A stretch of DNA of 64,000 bases. Origin: Phragmites australis. Lineage: Eukaryota; Streptophyta; Magnoliopsida; Poales; Poaceae. The stretch spans positions 34,536,001 to 34,600,000 of the forward strand of contig NC_084921.1 in the NCBI RefSeq assembly GCF_958298935.1. The letters are read 5' to 3'. The position numbers and the translations under genes were made by a program. Of this stretch, positions 43,496-55,640 are shown piece by piece (the first letter of the stretch is position 1; every line of letters begins with the position of its first letter). The notes beneath the pieces are model-generated. The model searched no databases and was not told where the DNA came from. It worked only from the letters and a program-made list of their open reading frames with translations.

Positions 43496-44339
43496 AGGTC
43501 GGCCCCCATGTGCTGCTTTTGGTGCCTCATGTCGCGTCTTGTTGCTGCTTTCGGTATGGTTGTGACATGTGTGGAGTCTCGTAATGGTTTTGATGCTGAA
43601 TAAATGAGCTCGCTGGCTTCAGTTGAGAAGCATTAGCATGAGAAGAGAAGGGAGCAACAGTAGAGAAGCAACTCGAGAGTAACAATAGAGAGCAACGTCC
43701 TTAGATAAGTATTTAGATTACATAGTTAATTAATATTTACATTAGTAATTAGAGTACTAAGATTAGAGTACTTAGATTATTTTTTTAGTTTGTTTAGAAG
43801 TATATTTGCTTTGTCTCTTCAGAAGTAGATTATTTGCTTAGTTTGAATATAGAAATTTGATTAATAAGTGTAAGTAGATTATTGACTTAGTTTAATAACA
43901 TGAATTTCATTAATTAGTGTAATTATATTATTCTCTAAGTATAATTATACGAATATTTTTAACCAATAATTAGAGTATTTATGTAATTAAGTAATTATTA
44001 TTAGAGTTATATGTTTAATCAGATTAAAACGTTACTTCAATGAATTTGTTTAATTAGCTTACTCAGTTAGGTTAAGTAGAGTAATTTGATTAATTGAATT
44101 AGTTAAAAATTGAATTATTTAAATAGGGTGAGTACTGTGAATTTATTTAATGATTGTCAAGTAAATATGACACGTAACTTTAAATATTAATTATGATTTT
44201 TAATAGATGATTATTATTTACATTGTTAAGTATTGTACTACTTAATTTGCATTGTTAATTTACTTATTATTTATAGAGTGATGTAATTAGCTGTGTATTA
44301 CACATATATCTAAGTAGTTATTTTATTACATGTATGTTT
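43496..44339. other. MULE 5' non-coding region
   Basis: Purine-rich leader-like sequence (43620-43700), then strongly AT-rich repeats of TAGATTATTTGCTTAGTTTGA-type phrases. Part of this (44130-44210) resembles 51806-51910 further along the element. Confidence 0.45.
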
Positions 44340-46110
44340 GTTTAGTAAATTCGATATGACTTTTCATATTTATTATGGAGAACATCCTGTTGTTTTGCAT
44401 ATGAAGCTTATAACAATTCAGAACTGCTAGTACATATAGATTTCGGTTGAGGTACTTATTGACCTAGATGGTCTGAAATCACATGTTATGAGTATTTTGC
44501 CTGTGAACCAGCAGTCACATATTGTTGTCCTGGAGGGTATGCGGTCACGACTTGTTACAAACAGCTCGGTCGTTGTCCATACGTTGTCCGAGATGAGAAG
44601 AAACAACACATGTATTTTATACTCACGTAAGGCATTGGAGTAGAACTTTGATACGAGAGTGTACGTAAATATAGTGCCACAACTGGTGCAAGGTGATGTA
44701 GTGACTAATGTGCAAGGATCAGACCAGCAGGTGATGCATGAAGAGGAGGGAGGACATGCCGGGGAGGACAGTTTTGGTACAGAGAGAACTGGAGTGGAGT
44801 CCTCTGAGGTAGATGCAGGATGCATGGACGATGAAGCCGATGGTAGCGGGGATGAAGAAGCTGCTGACAATGATGACCTGGTGCTGGCGATTCAGTACTT
44901 TTGTTGTGCTGGACTGCTGGATTGTGCCGTCAGTGAGTATAACACATTTTCTAACTGAGGATACCATAATAGCAACATCTAGGTTGGACATAGGTTTCGT
45001 AACAGGGAAGATGTCATCTACTTTATTAGCAACTATACTGTAATAATAAGACGAGACCATAATTGCGCATAGTCTAACCCTATGGAGTATGAGGTTAGGT
45101 GTATCAAGGACCCGAATTATCCTTACTTTGTAGGAGCACATAAGCCGAAATACAAGCACTATTTTGTGATCAGTAGACACACTCATATACATGTAGTGAA
45201 TAAGTTATTAGGAATGTGAGTCACACCATTGATGCAAGGTTCATAGCCCAACTTCTCATCACCCTTGTTGGCAAGGACATATGTTTATCGCCAAAATCGA
45301 TTATGGAAGAGATGCAGACTAAGACGAGTATGCCGATCAATTACCACACCGTGTGGCGAGCGAAGCAGAAAGCGTTGAAGATGCTGTTTGGAAGCTTCAA
45401 AGAGTCTTACAACTATGCTCCGAGGCTACTACAGAAGATTGCTATGACGAATCTAGAGACTCGGTGGGCCATGGCAGATGAGTCGATCAAGCTAGATGAT
45501 GGGTTATATAGCAGTATTGATTGATACCTTATTAGGTTATTTTAGTACTTTGGACAATGCATTGAATCTTTTAGACATTGCATGCCGGTTGTATACATGG
45601 ATGTCACATTTATGAGTAGCAAGTATCATGGCACCCTTATGATAGTGATGGCGGATGCAAATAATCAGATCATTCCTCTCGCCTTTGTAATGGTTGATAG
45701 TGAGAATAATAATAATTGGTTGTGGTTACTCACCTTGGTAATGACATATATTGTGGGCAATAGGGAACGAGTTTGCATCATTTCAGATCATAACAAGGGC
45801 ATTCTATATGTGTTGGACATGCTACATGATAGCATAAACAACTCTATTACATAGCCTGATGTGGAGAGAAGATGATGCATGTGACACTTTGGTGCGAACA
45901 TAAACACAAGGTATCGTAGCAACTCTTTTGTAAAGAGATTCAAAGGGTTATGTCTTCGAAACTAGCAGATGAAGTTCAACAAGATATGGAGGGAGTTAAA
46001 TGATACAACTCGCAAGATGATAATAGAGTAGAAAGCACTGGAGGACCATCTACGGACGCAAATGGTTGGGGGCTAAACTATTGTTAGCCGTTCACGTGCT
46101 ACGTTTAGCC

Positions 46111-46576
46111 TAGGGATGTCAACGGGCCCCGATCCCCATTCCCCACGGGGAATTCCCCTATTAGGAGATAGGGATGGGGCCAATTTTCCCTCGGTGGGGG
46201 ATTTAATGGGAGAAAAGTCTCCCTCATCGGGTATGGCGGGGGCGGGAACGATTCCCTATCCCCCGTCCCCGTTTCCCCGCGGGACCGATTCCCCAAAATT
46301 TTTAAACTCCCCATAGCCCATATATGCAACAAACAACCCAACTAAAGCCCAACCCACCAAAGCCCGTGGAGCAGTAGGCCCGCTGGCTGCCCTTCACCGT
46401 GCTAGCGTAGCAGGGACGGGGAACCCGTCGGGTACACATTCCCCGCGCGGGGATGGGGACAGGAGAATTTTCTCCCCCGTTGGCGGGGACGGGGATAGGG
46501 ACGGGGGAAATTTTCCCCAATCGAGGCAGGGATGGTTACCCATTCCCCGCGGGAAATTTCCCCGCTTTCACACCTA
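46111..46576. mobile_element. hAT-type MITE, 466 bp, 8-bp TSD GTTTAGCC
   Basis: Ends TAGGGATGTCAACGGG and, as complement, TAGGTGTGAAAGCGGG, flanked by identical 8-bp GTTTAGCC (46103-46110, 46577-46584). An 8-bp duplication with TAGGG-type ends is typical of hAT elements. The interior is made of GGGGACGGGGA/TTCCCCG blocks on both strands, so it can fold extensively. It lies within the MULE transposase, so it is younger than that element. Confidence 0.88.
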
Positions 46577-46763
46577 GTTTAGCCAATGGATAGTATGGAA
46601 GCTGATGTAACGTTGGGCCCTAATGCATGATATTGACGGTACCAGGTTAGCACATAGAATTTTAATGATTGTATTTTACCCCTTTTTTATGCAAATATCT
46701 CTTCTAAAATTATCGTATCCCATGTTAGGTACACTATCATAACAACGAACATAGCGGAGACAT

Positions 46764-48421
46764 TGTAGCAAAAACGACCCTATTATGACAGGATTGTGAT
46801 TATGGCGATTAATGAGAACATAGTCATTGTGACTAACCTGTTTGTCAAGTATATGCTTTAGTAGGTCTCATGGGTGCAATTCATAAAGAAATCAACGCAG
46901 CCAGGACAAAGATTGACTGAATTGGATAATTTCTACAGAATTGTTCTCACTGGATGGTCCGGTGCTCTATGTGTTGAACTCACCAGAGCATCTCTGACAA
47001 AGGGGGAGAGAAGGCTGAAGACTTCACTGGATAGTCCGATGCTTAGCAAGATGTAGCACCGAAGATTTATCTACAGAGAAGAGCAGAACTGAAGAAGCCA
47101 CCAGATGGTTCGGTGTTGACGAAGAAGGTGCACACCGGAGTATTTTGGCTCAGGACAGAAGAGTTGAACTCATCGGAAGGCACGGTGATCAGCGAAAGAT
47201 ATACACCGGAGCATTAATTGCAGAGGAGATTCCAAATGTCAAAGAACGATGATGAACTGACCGGATGGTCCGGTGTCAAGAGGAAGTGCACCGGAGGCTT
47301 ACACCAGAGTGTTTTTGCACAGAGAAGAATCGGCGCGGTCTGGCTCAGGATAACTCACCGGACTATCTGGCGATGGATATGAAGTATACACTGGAGTATC
47401 CGGTATTCAAGATGACTTTGAGTGGGAGTCCAATGACTAGTTTCCATGATGTACTCACCGGATGATCTGTTGTTAGTAATACTATTCTCGCCAGATCATC
47501 CGATGTTAACAGCTTTTATGAGCTATTGGGAAAATAGCTAGTTGACGGGTTTGAGGTTATAAATAACCCTTCACTTAGTCATTTAAAGGTGTGGCATGCT
47601 GCTGGAGTCCATAGAAACATATAGACACTTGAAAAGACATCCAAGCCATCAAAGTGCTTAATGTGATCATCCAAGATAATTAAGCACACGTTTAGTGAGC
47701 GATTAATGCTTATAGGCCTAGAGAGAGTGTTGCTGACTGATTGCTGCCTAGAGAGTGAATCAAAGAGTGATCCAAACTTATACCGGGTGGTACGTCAGTG
47801 CCTTGAAGTCTTAGTGACTCACCAACACCTTGAGCTAGAGTTGCTTAAGCTTATTGACCTTCTGACTTAGTGTGAAGCAACGACAAGATACATGTATGGG
47901 GACGCGGAGACCCTTGCATTGGTGGCTCAAGCTCTGAAGATAGCGATAAGTAACCGAGAGAGAGAGGCTAGCGCTAAAACCTTAACTTTGTGGCTTGGTG
48001 GCTCATCCGTGTTGAGGTCTTGTCTTTATGACTTGGTAACTCAAGAGCCGTGACCGGAAGAGTCTTGGCGATCGAGAGCATATCCTTAGTGGAGCTCCAA
48101 CGTGTACTAGGGGTGATATTCATACCATCGATACCACGAGATAAAATCCTTTATGTCGAGTTTGTTTTCTCTACCGTCTTTACGCTTTCGCATTTATATT
48201 CTTGCAATCTACCTTTTGTGCATTTACCTGTGTAGAGTAGTTTGCTAGGATTGACAATAGGTTGCAAACTTTTTGAGCGGTATAATAGATACACTAGATA
48301 AATCTAGAGTATATTTAGATAGAAATTGATATAAGTCTATTTTCTGAAGTTTTTGGAGCCAAATTAGTTTAGGCTTTTAAGTGTCCTAGCCCCCCTCTTA
48401 GGATATCACCGATCCTTTTCA
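46764..48421 (+). mobile_element. Solo LTR, copia Maximus/SIRE-like, in the transposase gene
   Basis: A 1658-bp unit TGTAGCAAAA...GATCCTTTTCA. It carries seven degenerate CCGGATGGTCCGG-type words (46950-47500), a TATAAATAACC promoter-like motif (47558-47568) and the terminal CTAGCCCCCCTCTTAGGATATC stretch split around 48388-48405 that is typical of Maximus/SIRE-type LTR ends. Flanks GACAT (46759-46763) and AGCGT (48422-48426) match at three of five positions and can be derived from one GGCGT by G-to-A changes. No internal coding remains. Confidence 0.72.
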
Positions 48422-49127
48422 AGCGTTCAATAATGTTCTAAAGGGTGCGCAGCCTCCCGTTGTGTGCCATCATTGAGCTCACATTCTATAGAATAGTGAA
48501 CTACTTTAAAACTGTGGTAATGCTGGTATGAAGTGTAGCACACGGTTCAGACTTAAGGTGGAGGAAATCACAGTATGTATCACTGTAATTCATGATCGAG
48601 TCATTAAGGAGCACATGGTTTCCAAAGATGCAGTCCTTCAACATTGGAATGGGCTACAAAGCAATCGAGGGACCTAAATAGGTACCTTATCCCTGAGCAC
48701 GACACACGGATCCTAAAAGGCCTAGAGCCATAATGCTGCAGGTGACATGGATGAAGCAGATATTGTTGACGGCCTACGCAAGTGCAAACTTTGCAAACAA
48801 CCTAACCATGATACGAGGACTTGCCTGACCCGGTAGTAAACTATCAGGCCACTATCGAACTGTATTGTATTAGAGTTGTTGCAATTTAGTTTGTTCTTTG
48901 AAGTTATTCGCAGACATGGTTTGTGTTATAGAGTATTATTCACCTATTAGTCGCACTACTTATTTTGTAATATATCGTATGGTACTAACATCATAGACGC
49001 TGTTATTTATTGAACCATGCAGCTTGTTATTCACCTATTTATTGAACCATGAAGCTTGTAATATATTCTAATTTTTTTATTCATCTATTTGTTGAACCAC
49101 GAAGCTTGAAATCATTATCATAGCTTA

Positions 49128-51390
49128 TGATGGTCTTCCCGAGCTTCATCAGTAGCGGTACGACGAGAACCATAGAGGAAGGATGATTTTCACAGGCCAA
49201 CAGGCACCACGATTATATGTGCTTCTTAATTATCATGATAATTTACTAGTAAGTCAGTACATGTACTGAATACCTTTTGCAATTGCTTCCGTTGCGAGCC
49301 CGAAGTGCCCACACGATTAAGGAGTTAGACTGTCGATTCCACGATGCACTCGCATAGGCATGACTACTACCTTTCGCTCTCATAATAGCCGGAGCTCCTA
49401 TGGTGGGCGGTGGCAGGACACCTCTTCCGCCGATTGAGGAGCCACTGCTCAGAGGGCTCGTCGACCGGTGGCATCCTGAGACGCACACGTTCCACTTTCT
49501 TTTTAGTGAGATGTCCGAAATATTGAGGGATGTGGCTATGATGACCGGGCTGCCAATCAGGGGCGCCCTATTAGTAGTTTCGCAGCCAACAAAAGAGTAG
49601 TGAAAGGGTTAAGTTGAGGGTAGATAATTATTTATTATGTAATGCAATTCAAATGTTGTATTGCTATTCAAGCTTCATTGACCCTCTGTGTCTTATAGGT
49701 CTGGTGTGCAATATGACATGAAGGATGTTGGGATCTCTATGTCCTGGATTCGTGGGCTGTCACAGTTCAGTTCATGCCCACCAGATGCGGATGAGGCTAC
49801 AGTTATGAGGCACTATGAGGTTTACTTATATGTCCTACTGGGAGGCATCATGTTCTGCAACATGGTAGGTGATTATGTCGTCCTCCATATTGCATGGTTA
49901 GCGAGTTAGCTCGTGTCACGTCCTTATGAGCCGACATCTTACAGTTAGGAATATGGTCTGCTGGCTGCAACCTATAGAGGATTGTGTGCTGCAACGCAGT
50001 GGTAAAAAAAGAAGTGATATGTTACAGGTTTTCTACACCTCTTACAGCTATGGAGCTAGAAATATCTCTTGGTTTGTCGACCTTGGGTGCTCAAGAGCTA
50101 CTATCTAGTCCCCATCTTCGATGGGATTGCACATCAGTAGATTCATGCTAGGCTGAGATGGAGCTAGCAGCAAGACCATGGTAGCTACTCCTGGGTGATC
50201 ATTGATCTGGACATACTCAATGCCGACCTCACGGAGTGGGATCCATGGTGTATGGCACGAGTGGCCGAAATTGCGACTAGAGGGCTCATTGCATCCTGTT
50301 GTTGGCGTGACTCGAACTTATGGATGACTAGATGCTTCTTATTGTATATGAATAACGTGGAAGTATATTCTTTTGAGCGTGTACAAAGGCAATTCGGGTA
50401 CCGATAGGTGGTTCCACTACCTCTCCACGAGACTCCGAACGGCCGCATGAGTAAGTGTATCATTGCAGGTAGCATTAGTACCTTAGGTGATACATGTTAA
50501 CAAATTATAATTTTTTATGTCACGTACAAGAGGAGTGCATAGGGGGACGGAGGCATGCAGGATTAGGCATCCATTAATATGAAGCACATACAGAGGAGGA
50601 CGGAGTCAGCCGTGGTGGATGTCATCGTTCCTGCTAGACAATATGACTACATCACGTACTAGGAGTACCTTTCATGGTATCCTCTGTGCACGCGTGCCAC
50701 CTTATTTAGCGGACTTGTAGAGCCAGCCCACAGACTCTTCCCTAAGGATCATGCCCGCCTTCTTTATGTTGTGGTAAGTGATGCGGTACTTGTAACGATT
50801 TTTATTGATTAAACCTATGTATTACTGACATGGTCCTCATCTTATATAGGCCGAAAAGGCGGACGAGAAGCATACGTAGGCAGAGCAAGCTCTTGAGGAA
50901 GCAAGCATGTCATCAACACTAAGGGATCGGTATCCTCTGCGGGACTAAATGAGGATGAGAGGGTCCTGCTTCCTATCCGCTATATGTGGTCTAGATGGTT
51001 GTGCCCCATGTTGGAAGGGGTATGACCTATCAGCCATGGACCTGTCTCGTCCCTACCACAACAGGCGCTCGTCTATTGCACGTGACGAACTCGTTCGGGC
51101 ACACTCGCGAGAGGCATGCCCGTCTTCGAAGCATGTGTCATGTTCTAGTGCCGAGGACGAGGAGTGCACGCAGACTCCTGAGCTCGAGGAGTGTACACTG
51201 GGTTCACAGGCCCCGTAGTAGACACAACCTCCTCAGACTACGATGACACCTTTGCATGCAACATCGACTCATCACAAGGACACCGTTGACTACACACAAC
51301 AGACGTCTGACTGGAGCGTCACACATAATTTTGACTAGACTGCTGCAATGCAGGCCATAAGCTTCACCGATCTCCTCAGCGGATAGTACC
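49128..51390 (+). pseudogene. Plant mobile domain (PMD, MAIN-like) gene in the MULE
   Basis: Translation in mixed frames gives the aminotransferase-like plant mobile domain: DENHRGRMIFTGQQAPRLYV (49160-49220), PLLRGLVDRWHPETHTFHF and MSEILRDVAMMTGLPIRGAL (49439-49570), MSWIRGLSQF, ATVMRHYEVYLYVLLGGIMF (49800-49860), a YGLLAATYRGLCAATQ region (about 49950-50000) and VEVYSFERVQRQFGYR (50360-50407). An intron probably spans about 49595-49697. Arabidopsis MAIN and MAIL1 carry this domain and act in heterochromatin silencing and gene expression; the domain is also frequent inside MULEs and retroelements. Stops and frame changes break it into six or more pieces, so it is not translated as one protein. 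Its position downstream of transposase, same strand, suggests it was part of the mobile unit rather than a host gene. Confidence 0.8.
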
Positions 51391-53191
51391 CCTAATATCT
51401 CGATGCACCTGGGGGTTCACAGTGGTACCAGCAGGGCGAGCCTTCGGCACACCGGACTCCATTGGAGCATGTTCTAGGGGGTGTCCACACTTCTGCCTGA
51501 GGATCCTTCGTCGTGGTACATGCAGGGTTGATTTAGCGGGTCTAGATACATGTTTGGTGGGGGTTCGACATGGGAAGCCGATGATGATAACGGGTAAGGG
51601 CACACGAGGCAGAGGCCAGCGCAGACTGCTGGGATGAGGCTCACATAGCTGTCTGACGCTTATACTCCTGGGGATTGCATGCAGCATTGTCGTCGTTGAG
51701 TAGCCAGTGCAGTTTTCGGTGCACTTGTACTTATTCATGATATATGTACTATTCACTTGAATGTAGGAGTCATCCCTATTATGTCTTATTCATTGTATTG
51801 TTAATGTAATTACTTTTAATTTATTTAATATTTATCAAATAATTATGGTACATAACCTTATTTATTAGTTATTTCTTAATCATGTTACATATTAATTATG
51901 ATATTTAATACTAGTTTAATGTTTTTTAGGAATTCATGCTTTTATATAGAGCCAAAATGTTGTAGTCAAGAATCAATAAATCTATGGTCAGATCTTCTAG
52001 TTCAGGCTTTCTATGGACATTTACAACGATCGATATAGCATTTAATGCCTCATTGCAGGTTATGCGTGGAGGGAAGGATGATCCCTTAAAGGAAAATAAC
52101 CTAATCCAAGCCGTGTCCTAATTGCATATAATACCCTTCTGTTCTACGTTAACCGCTCCGCTTCTAACATGTAACCACCGATAACCTTAGGATCCTATTG
52201 CACGAGCAGCGTCAAAGATACTTCAGGGTGTGCGAACTAGCCTACCATTCTTCTGTGCTATGTTTCTCTAGGAGGAAAAGAATGAGAGTGATGTTGCCCT
52301 ACCAGTATGCATCCCATATTCAGGTTCATTATTTTCTATTTGAACACCCTACTTATCTTTTTTCCACTGATTCAAATGCTCCTCTTTTGCGTTAGGCATT
52401 CCCGGAAGATGCGGAGTTGATCAACAAATAAATTCCAAACTTCTTAATGATGTATATGCTCTTCGGCGGGGGTGTGATGCCTAGTTCACATAGAAGACGA
52501 TGAAGATCAGCAAACCTAATAGGTACAGGCGTGCCCTCTACTATTCAAGCAGAAAATGATGAGGACAATGAGGATGATAATTTCATGCCATCAATGCCTC
52601 GATGTTGCATCAGCAATACAGAAGAAGGTTAAAGGAACATTACAAGTGGATATTCACGCACCATATTGAGATGGCATACAACCAATAATGAAATAGGATG
52701 TGCTCTTACCGTGATCACTCAAGATGACGACGATGATGGTTTCATACCACAATGACCCCTCCATTCAAGTCCTCCATCTCCGGAGGACACTGATGACCCT
52801 GGAGATGACGGTGGATTTGCTATTACCCATCCTTACACCTTTCCATCGCCACCTCGGAGATGACAACCATCTTACCCTGACAGCATTGATTGGCACAACA
52901 AGCATTCTTCCGCTATTTTGCATCGGCACTTTCCACCACCGTCTTGAGATAATCTAGGTATTCTCCATATTCTCTGAGTTAGTGCACATTATGTGACAAC
53001 ACTAACTTGTTTATGCACGCTGTGATGTAGGTATTTTACGCATTGAGACTACTACACAGGTTTTCCACAACAATCATCCTCGGGTGGAGGAGGAGGCAGT
53101 CGTCCAAGCATCAGCACGCAGGACAAAGCGTGTCAGAGGCAAGGATTATGATAGGGGTCAGGGTATGGGCCAGGGTAGCGGTCAGGTATAA
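51391..53191 (+). pseudogene. Probable disordered 3' part of the PMD gene
   Basis: Low-complexity coding remnants: a Pro/Asp/Gly-rich stretch at about 52755-52860 (PPSPPEDTDDPGDDGGF) and a basic tail at 53040-53190 (RRTKRVRGKDYDRGQG) ending in a stop at 53189-53191. PMD genes in MULEs often end in such a Pro-rich, then Arg-rich, tail. AT-rich spacers at 51760-51960 and 53200-53340 look like intron or flank. The link to the PMD gene is inferred from order and strand. Confidence 0.45.
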
Positions 53192-53697
53192 TCTCTTTTA
53201 CTTGTATGCTTAGGCAATGTATTTTGTTCAGACTATTGCACAGCTATTTATTTTGTATACCTTTTCATTAAATTAGTTCAGTTTGATAGGTATATGATTA
53301 GTGTCATATATTACCGTACTATGTTATGAATTATTTGTGACCTTCATGTCTAATGCATGTGATAGTTAGTGTATTATATCAACGTACTATCCAAGCATAC
53401 CTCTTTATAACATGTGAAAAGCATCACTTAGCCGCTTTTGAACTGAATCTGCGTGTCATCCTATCAGGCAATAAATCTTTGGCTTGCAACTTTCCACATC
53501 AAAACCATTCACACATGAATATAACGTTACATGATAGGGTATAATTTATTCAATTACGAACAACATAGTACAATGAAATATTTCATTAGGCTAAGGCAGT
53601 ATATCGAGATACATTGCTCCTAGTCATACAGAACTGACAACACATGTAGCATACGACATATGAATGCTTTTCGTGAAATACATTGGCGGTAACAAAC

Positions 53698-54156
53698 TCA
53701 ATGGTCTGCACTTGTTGAACCACCGTCCCCGCGAGACGACTTTTCTTTCTCCGATTCCCACCTCGCAAAGTCCTCGCTCATTTTGTTCAACCTCACCTTC
53801 GTCCCCTCCATTTGTTGCTACATCTCGGGATCTTCCATGTCCCATTTCTTCAATAGGTTCACCCATTCCTTGCCCTCGGCTTTAATGTAGAAGTCGATCC
53901 ATATTATGAAGTCACAAAGCCTAATGGACGATTGTACGCACAATTTAGTTACTATTTGGATCAAAAGTTGATGAATCATACGAAATATGATACAAATTAA
54001 ATACCCCATGACATAGGATGAATGATCAAAGTTTGAACATCGGAAGAATCTCCTCCCATAAGTTTCGAGCTCATGGAATACCTCCATTTCGCATGCAATA
54101 CCGTACTTGCACAACGGTGGTGGTATAGCAAACGTATGCATACCAGAGCTCGCCAT
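53698..54156 (-). pseudogene. GRF-type zinc-finger-like small gene, two exons, one in-frame stop
   Basis: Start ATG at 54156 (MASSGMHTFAIPPPLC). Exon 1 is 54156-54005 and exon 2 is 53920-53698, with a GT-AG intron of 84 bp whose phase joins; the reading ends at 53698 (ADH, stop), 124 residues. Exon 1 holds PPPLCKYGIACEMEVF then LETYGRRFFRCSNF, the GRF finger signature (GR-F-C). The second cysteine of the usual CxCG is Tyr here. Exon 2 begins LCDFIIWIDFYIK and continues as a charged helix. One TAG at about 53820 interrupts exon 2, probably from CAG. It lies on the opposite strand to the other MULE genes. GRF fingers bind single-stranded nucleic acid in proteins where they are studied; a role here is unknown. 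Confidence 0.62.
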
Positions 54157-54296
54157 CTCTTTAATTTATCTTGTGTTTGGGGTAGGGAAAATATGCGCAG
54201 CTGCGTCGCCTTTTGTAGTCGTTCACAGCATCACTTGCAAACACACACTGCTGCAACCACACCCTGCTGCCAAAATAGTTCCTCTGTCGTGAGTCA

Positions 54297-54806
54297 GCCT
54301 TTAGACATGAAGTGACAAAATGACTTAGCTTTAAGCATGAAATGACAACACCTTCCTACTAGCACATCATCTCTGTTGTGACTCACACTTTAGACATGAA
54401 GTGACCATACGATAGAGCTTTAAGCATAACAGGACACCACCTCTGTTGTGAATCAGGCTTTAGAGATGAAGTGAAAACACAACATAGCTTTTTAGCATGA
54501 AATAACAACACCTCTATCCTGACTTAGGCTTTATACACGAAGTGATCATACGACAAAACCTTAATAATAAATTAAATGACAACACCTCTATCCTAACTCA
54601 ACTGTTAGATAAGAAGTGACCACACGACAGAGCTTCAAGCATGACATGACAACACCTCTACCGTGAATCAGGTTTTAAACACGAAGTGACCACACGACTT
54701 TGCTTTAATCATGAAATAACAAAACCATTGTACAGGCTCAGGCTTTAGACACAAAATGACCATATATTTAATCATAAATTAAATGACAACGCTTCTATCC
54801 TAACTC
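54297..54806. repeat. Tandem repeat, about 70-bp unit, about 7 copies
   Basis: Units contain GCTTTAGACA.GAAGTGACCA, then GAGCTTTAAGCATGAAATGA, then CAACACCTCT..C.TGA.TCAG. Successive GAAGTGA words lie near 54309, 54398, 54462, 54532, 54604 and 54674. Copies differ at many sites, so the array is old. It lies between the two GRF-like genes within the MULE. Confidence 0.78.
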
Positions 54807-55066
54807 AGCCTTCCAAGGAGAGGCAACAATAAATCTTTGCTAAACTTTTGTAGAATAAAATGACCACACCAAACAATAACTTTCACATGAAATCTATGTC
54901 AAGCACCAATACCACAACTTCTTTAACTTTCACAAGGAATCCCATGCTCTAGCCCCCCACCCATATCATGCACTCAGTCCATGTATCAGCCCCTAACCAC
55001 CATAAATAACCCCACCCTCAACTATAGATAAATCACTCCTTCATCAGCTCTCTCAACTGTATTGTC

Positions 55067-55640
55067 TTTCTCAGCTCCACCAGTCCCACCGAAGATACAT
55101 TGGGAGATTTTTATCCTCTAGGGGTCAAACAACCGTTATGCTTCTGTGTTAACCCGTGTAGGTTTCACGAGTATCAGGACATCCCCTACATCTATGACCT
55201 ACTCTTTTTCATGTGTACCAACTACCAGTACGATAAACCTCGATATAGACCGTATGAGTACCCACTAGTATAGTGATATAGTTCACTCATGTGAAACTTT
55301 CCATACGGTTTCATGCATTGTCTTACTAATCTCCCATCTTATTTCATTTTATCAGTCTCTACCTATCTGCGACTTCATAGAATGGTTGGCCATGAAGCAA
55401 AATGAGTATCAGAAGCGGTGGATCGATATGAGCATGCGGTGAAGGAGGGAAGCGTACGAATGCCGGGAGTACGAACAACAGTAGGAGGAACTACGTCTCA
55501 AGCGTCAGGAGGAGGAGCACATGAGGAAGACAGCATAGGAGCGCGCCACAGCTGAAGCTCGCAAAGAAGAGAGGGAAAGGAAGCGAGAGAGGATCCATCA
55601 CGCTAAGGCGGAGGGCCCCGATACTTTGAGGAACATCTAT
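55067..55640 (+). pseudogene. GRF-finger plus charged-helix gene (large MULE copy)
   Basis: Exon 1 (to about 55275) gives LCFCVNPCRFHEYQDIPYIY then LFFMCTNYQYD, a GRF-like finger with its Cys residues kept (CFC...C...C). Exon 2, after an AG at about 55353, gives CDFIEWLAMKQNEYQKRW and then a long Arg/Glu-rich helix (RLKRQEEEHMRK, ATAEARKEERERKRERIHHA). In-frame stops occur at about 55115, 55440, 55480 and 55539, and one single-base deletion relative to the copy at 61730-62350 shifts exon 1. The usual family ending GKYPRCTQ is lost. It lies next to the right inverted repeat. Function unknown. Confidence 0.6.

Larger units (their letters stand above)
44340..48840 (+). pseudogene. MULE transposase (MURA/FAR1-like), interrupted twice
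   Basis: N-terminal acidic region (44659-44955), then the MuDR DNA-binding domain at about 44985-45190 (FRNREDVIYFI, YEVRCIKDPNYPYFVGAHKPK), a conserved block at 45216-45524 (KSIMEEMQTKTSMPINYHTVWRAK, QKIAMTNLETRWAM) and the DDE domain from 45582 (VVYMDVTFMSSKYHGTLMIV, PLAFVMVDSENNNNWLWLL, VCIISDHNKGIL), with the two aspartates visible. The predicted third acidic residue lies in TTNIAE (46742-46759). A solo LTR sits 4 bases after that codon, and the frame resumes at 48427 (FNNVLKGA). A CCHC knuckle CKLCKQPNHDTRTC ends it at about 48790-48832. The SWIM zinc finger expected before it is not recognisable. Many stops. The product would excise and insert the element by binding its inverted repeats. 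Confidence 0.85.

Noticed and set aside
54297..54806. Array of repeats with spacers resembling a CRISPR layout
   Set aside because: Repeat units are long, diverged and contiguous, in plant nuclear DNA; it is an ordinary minisatellite.
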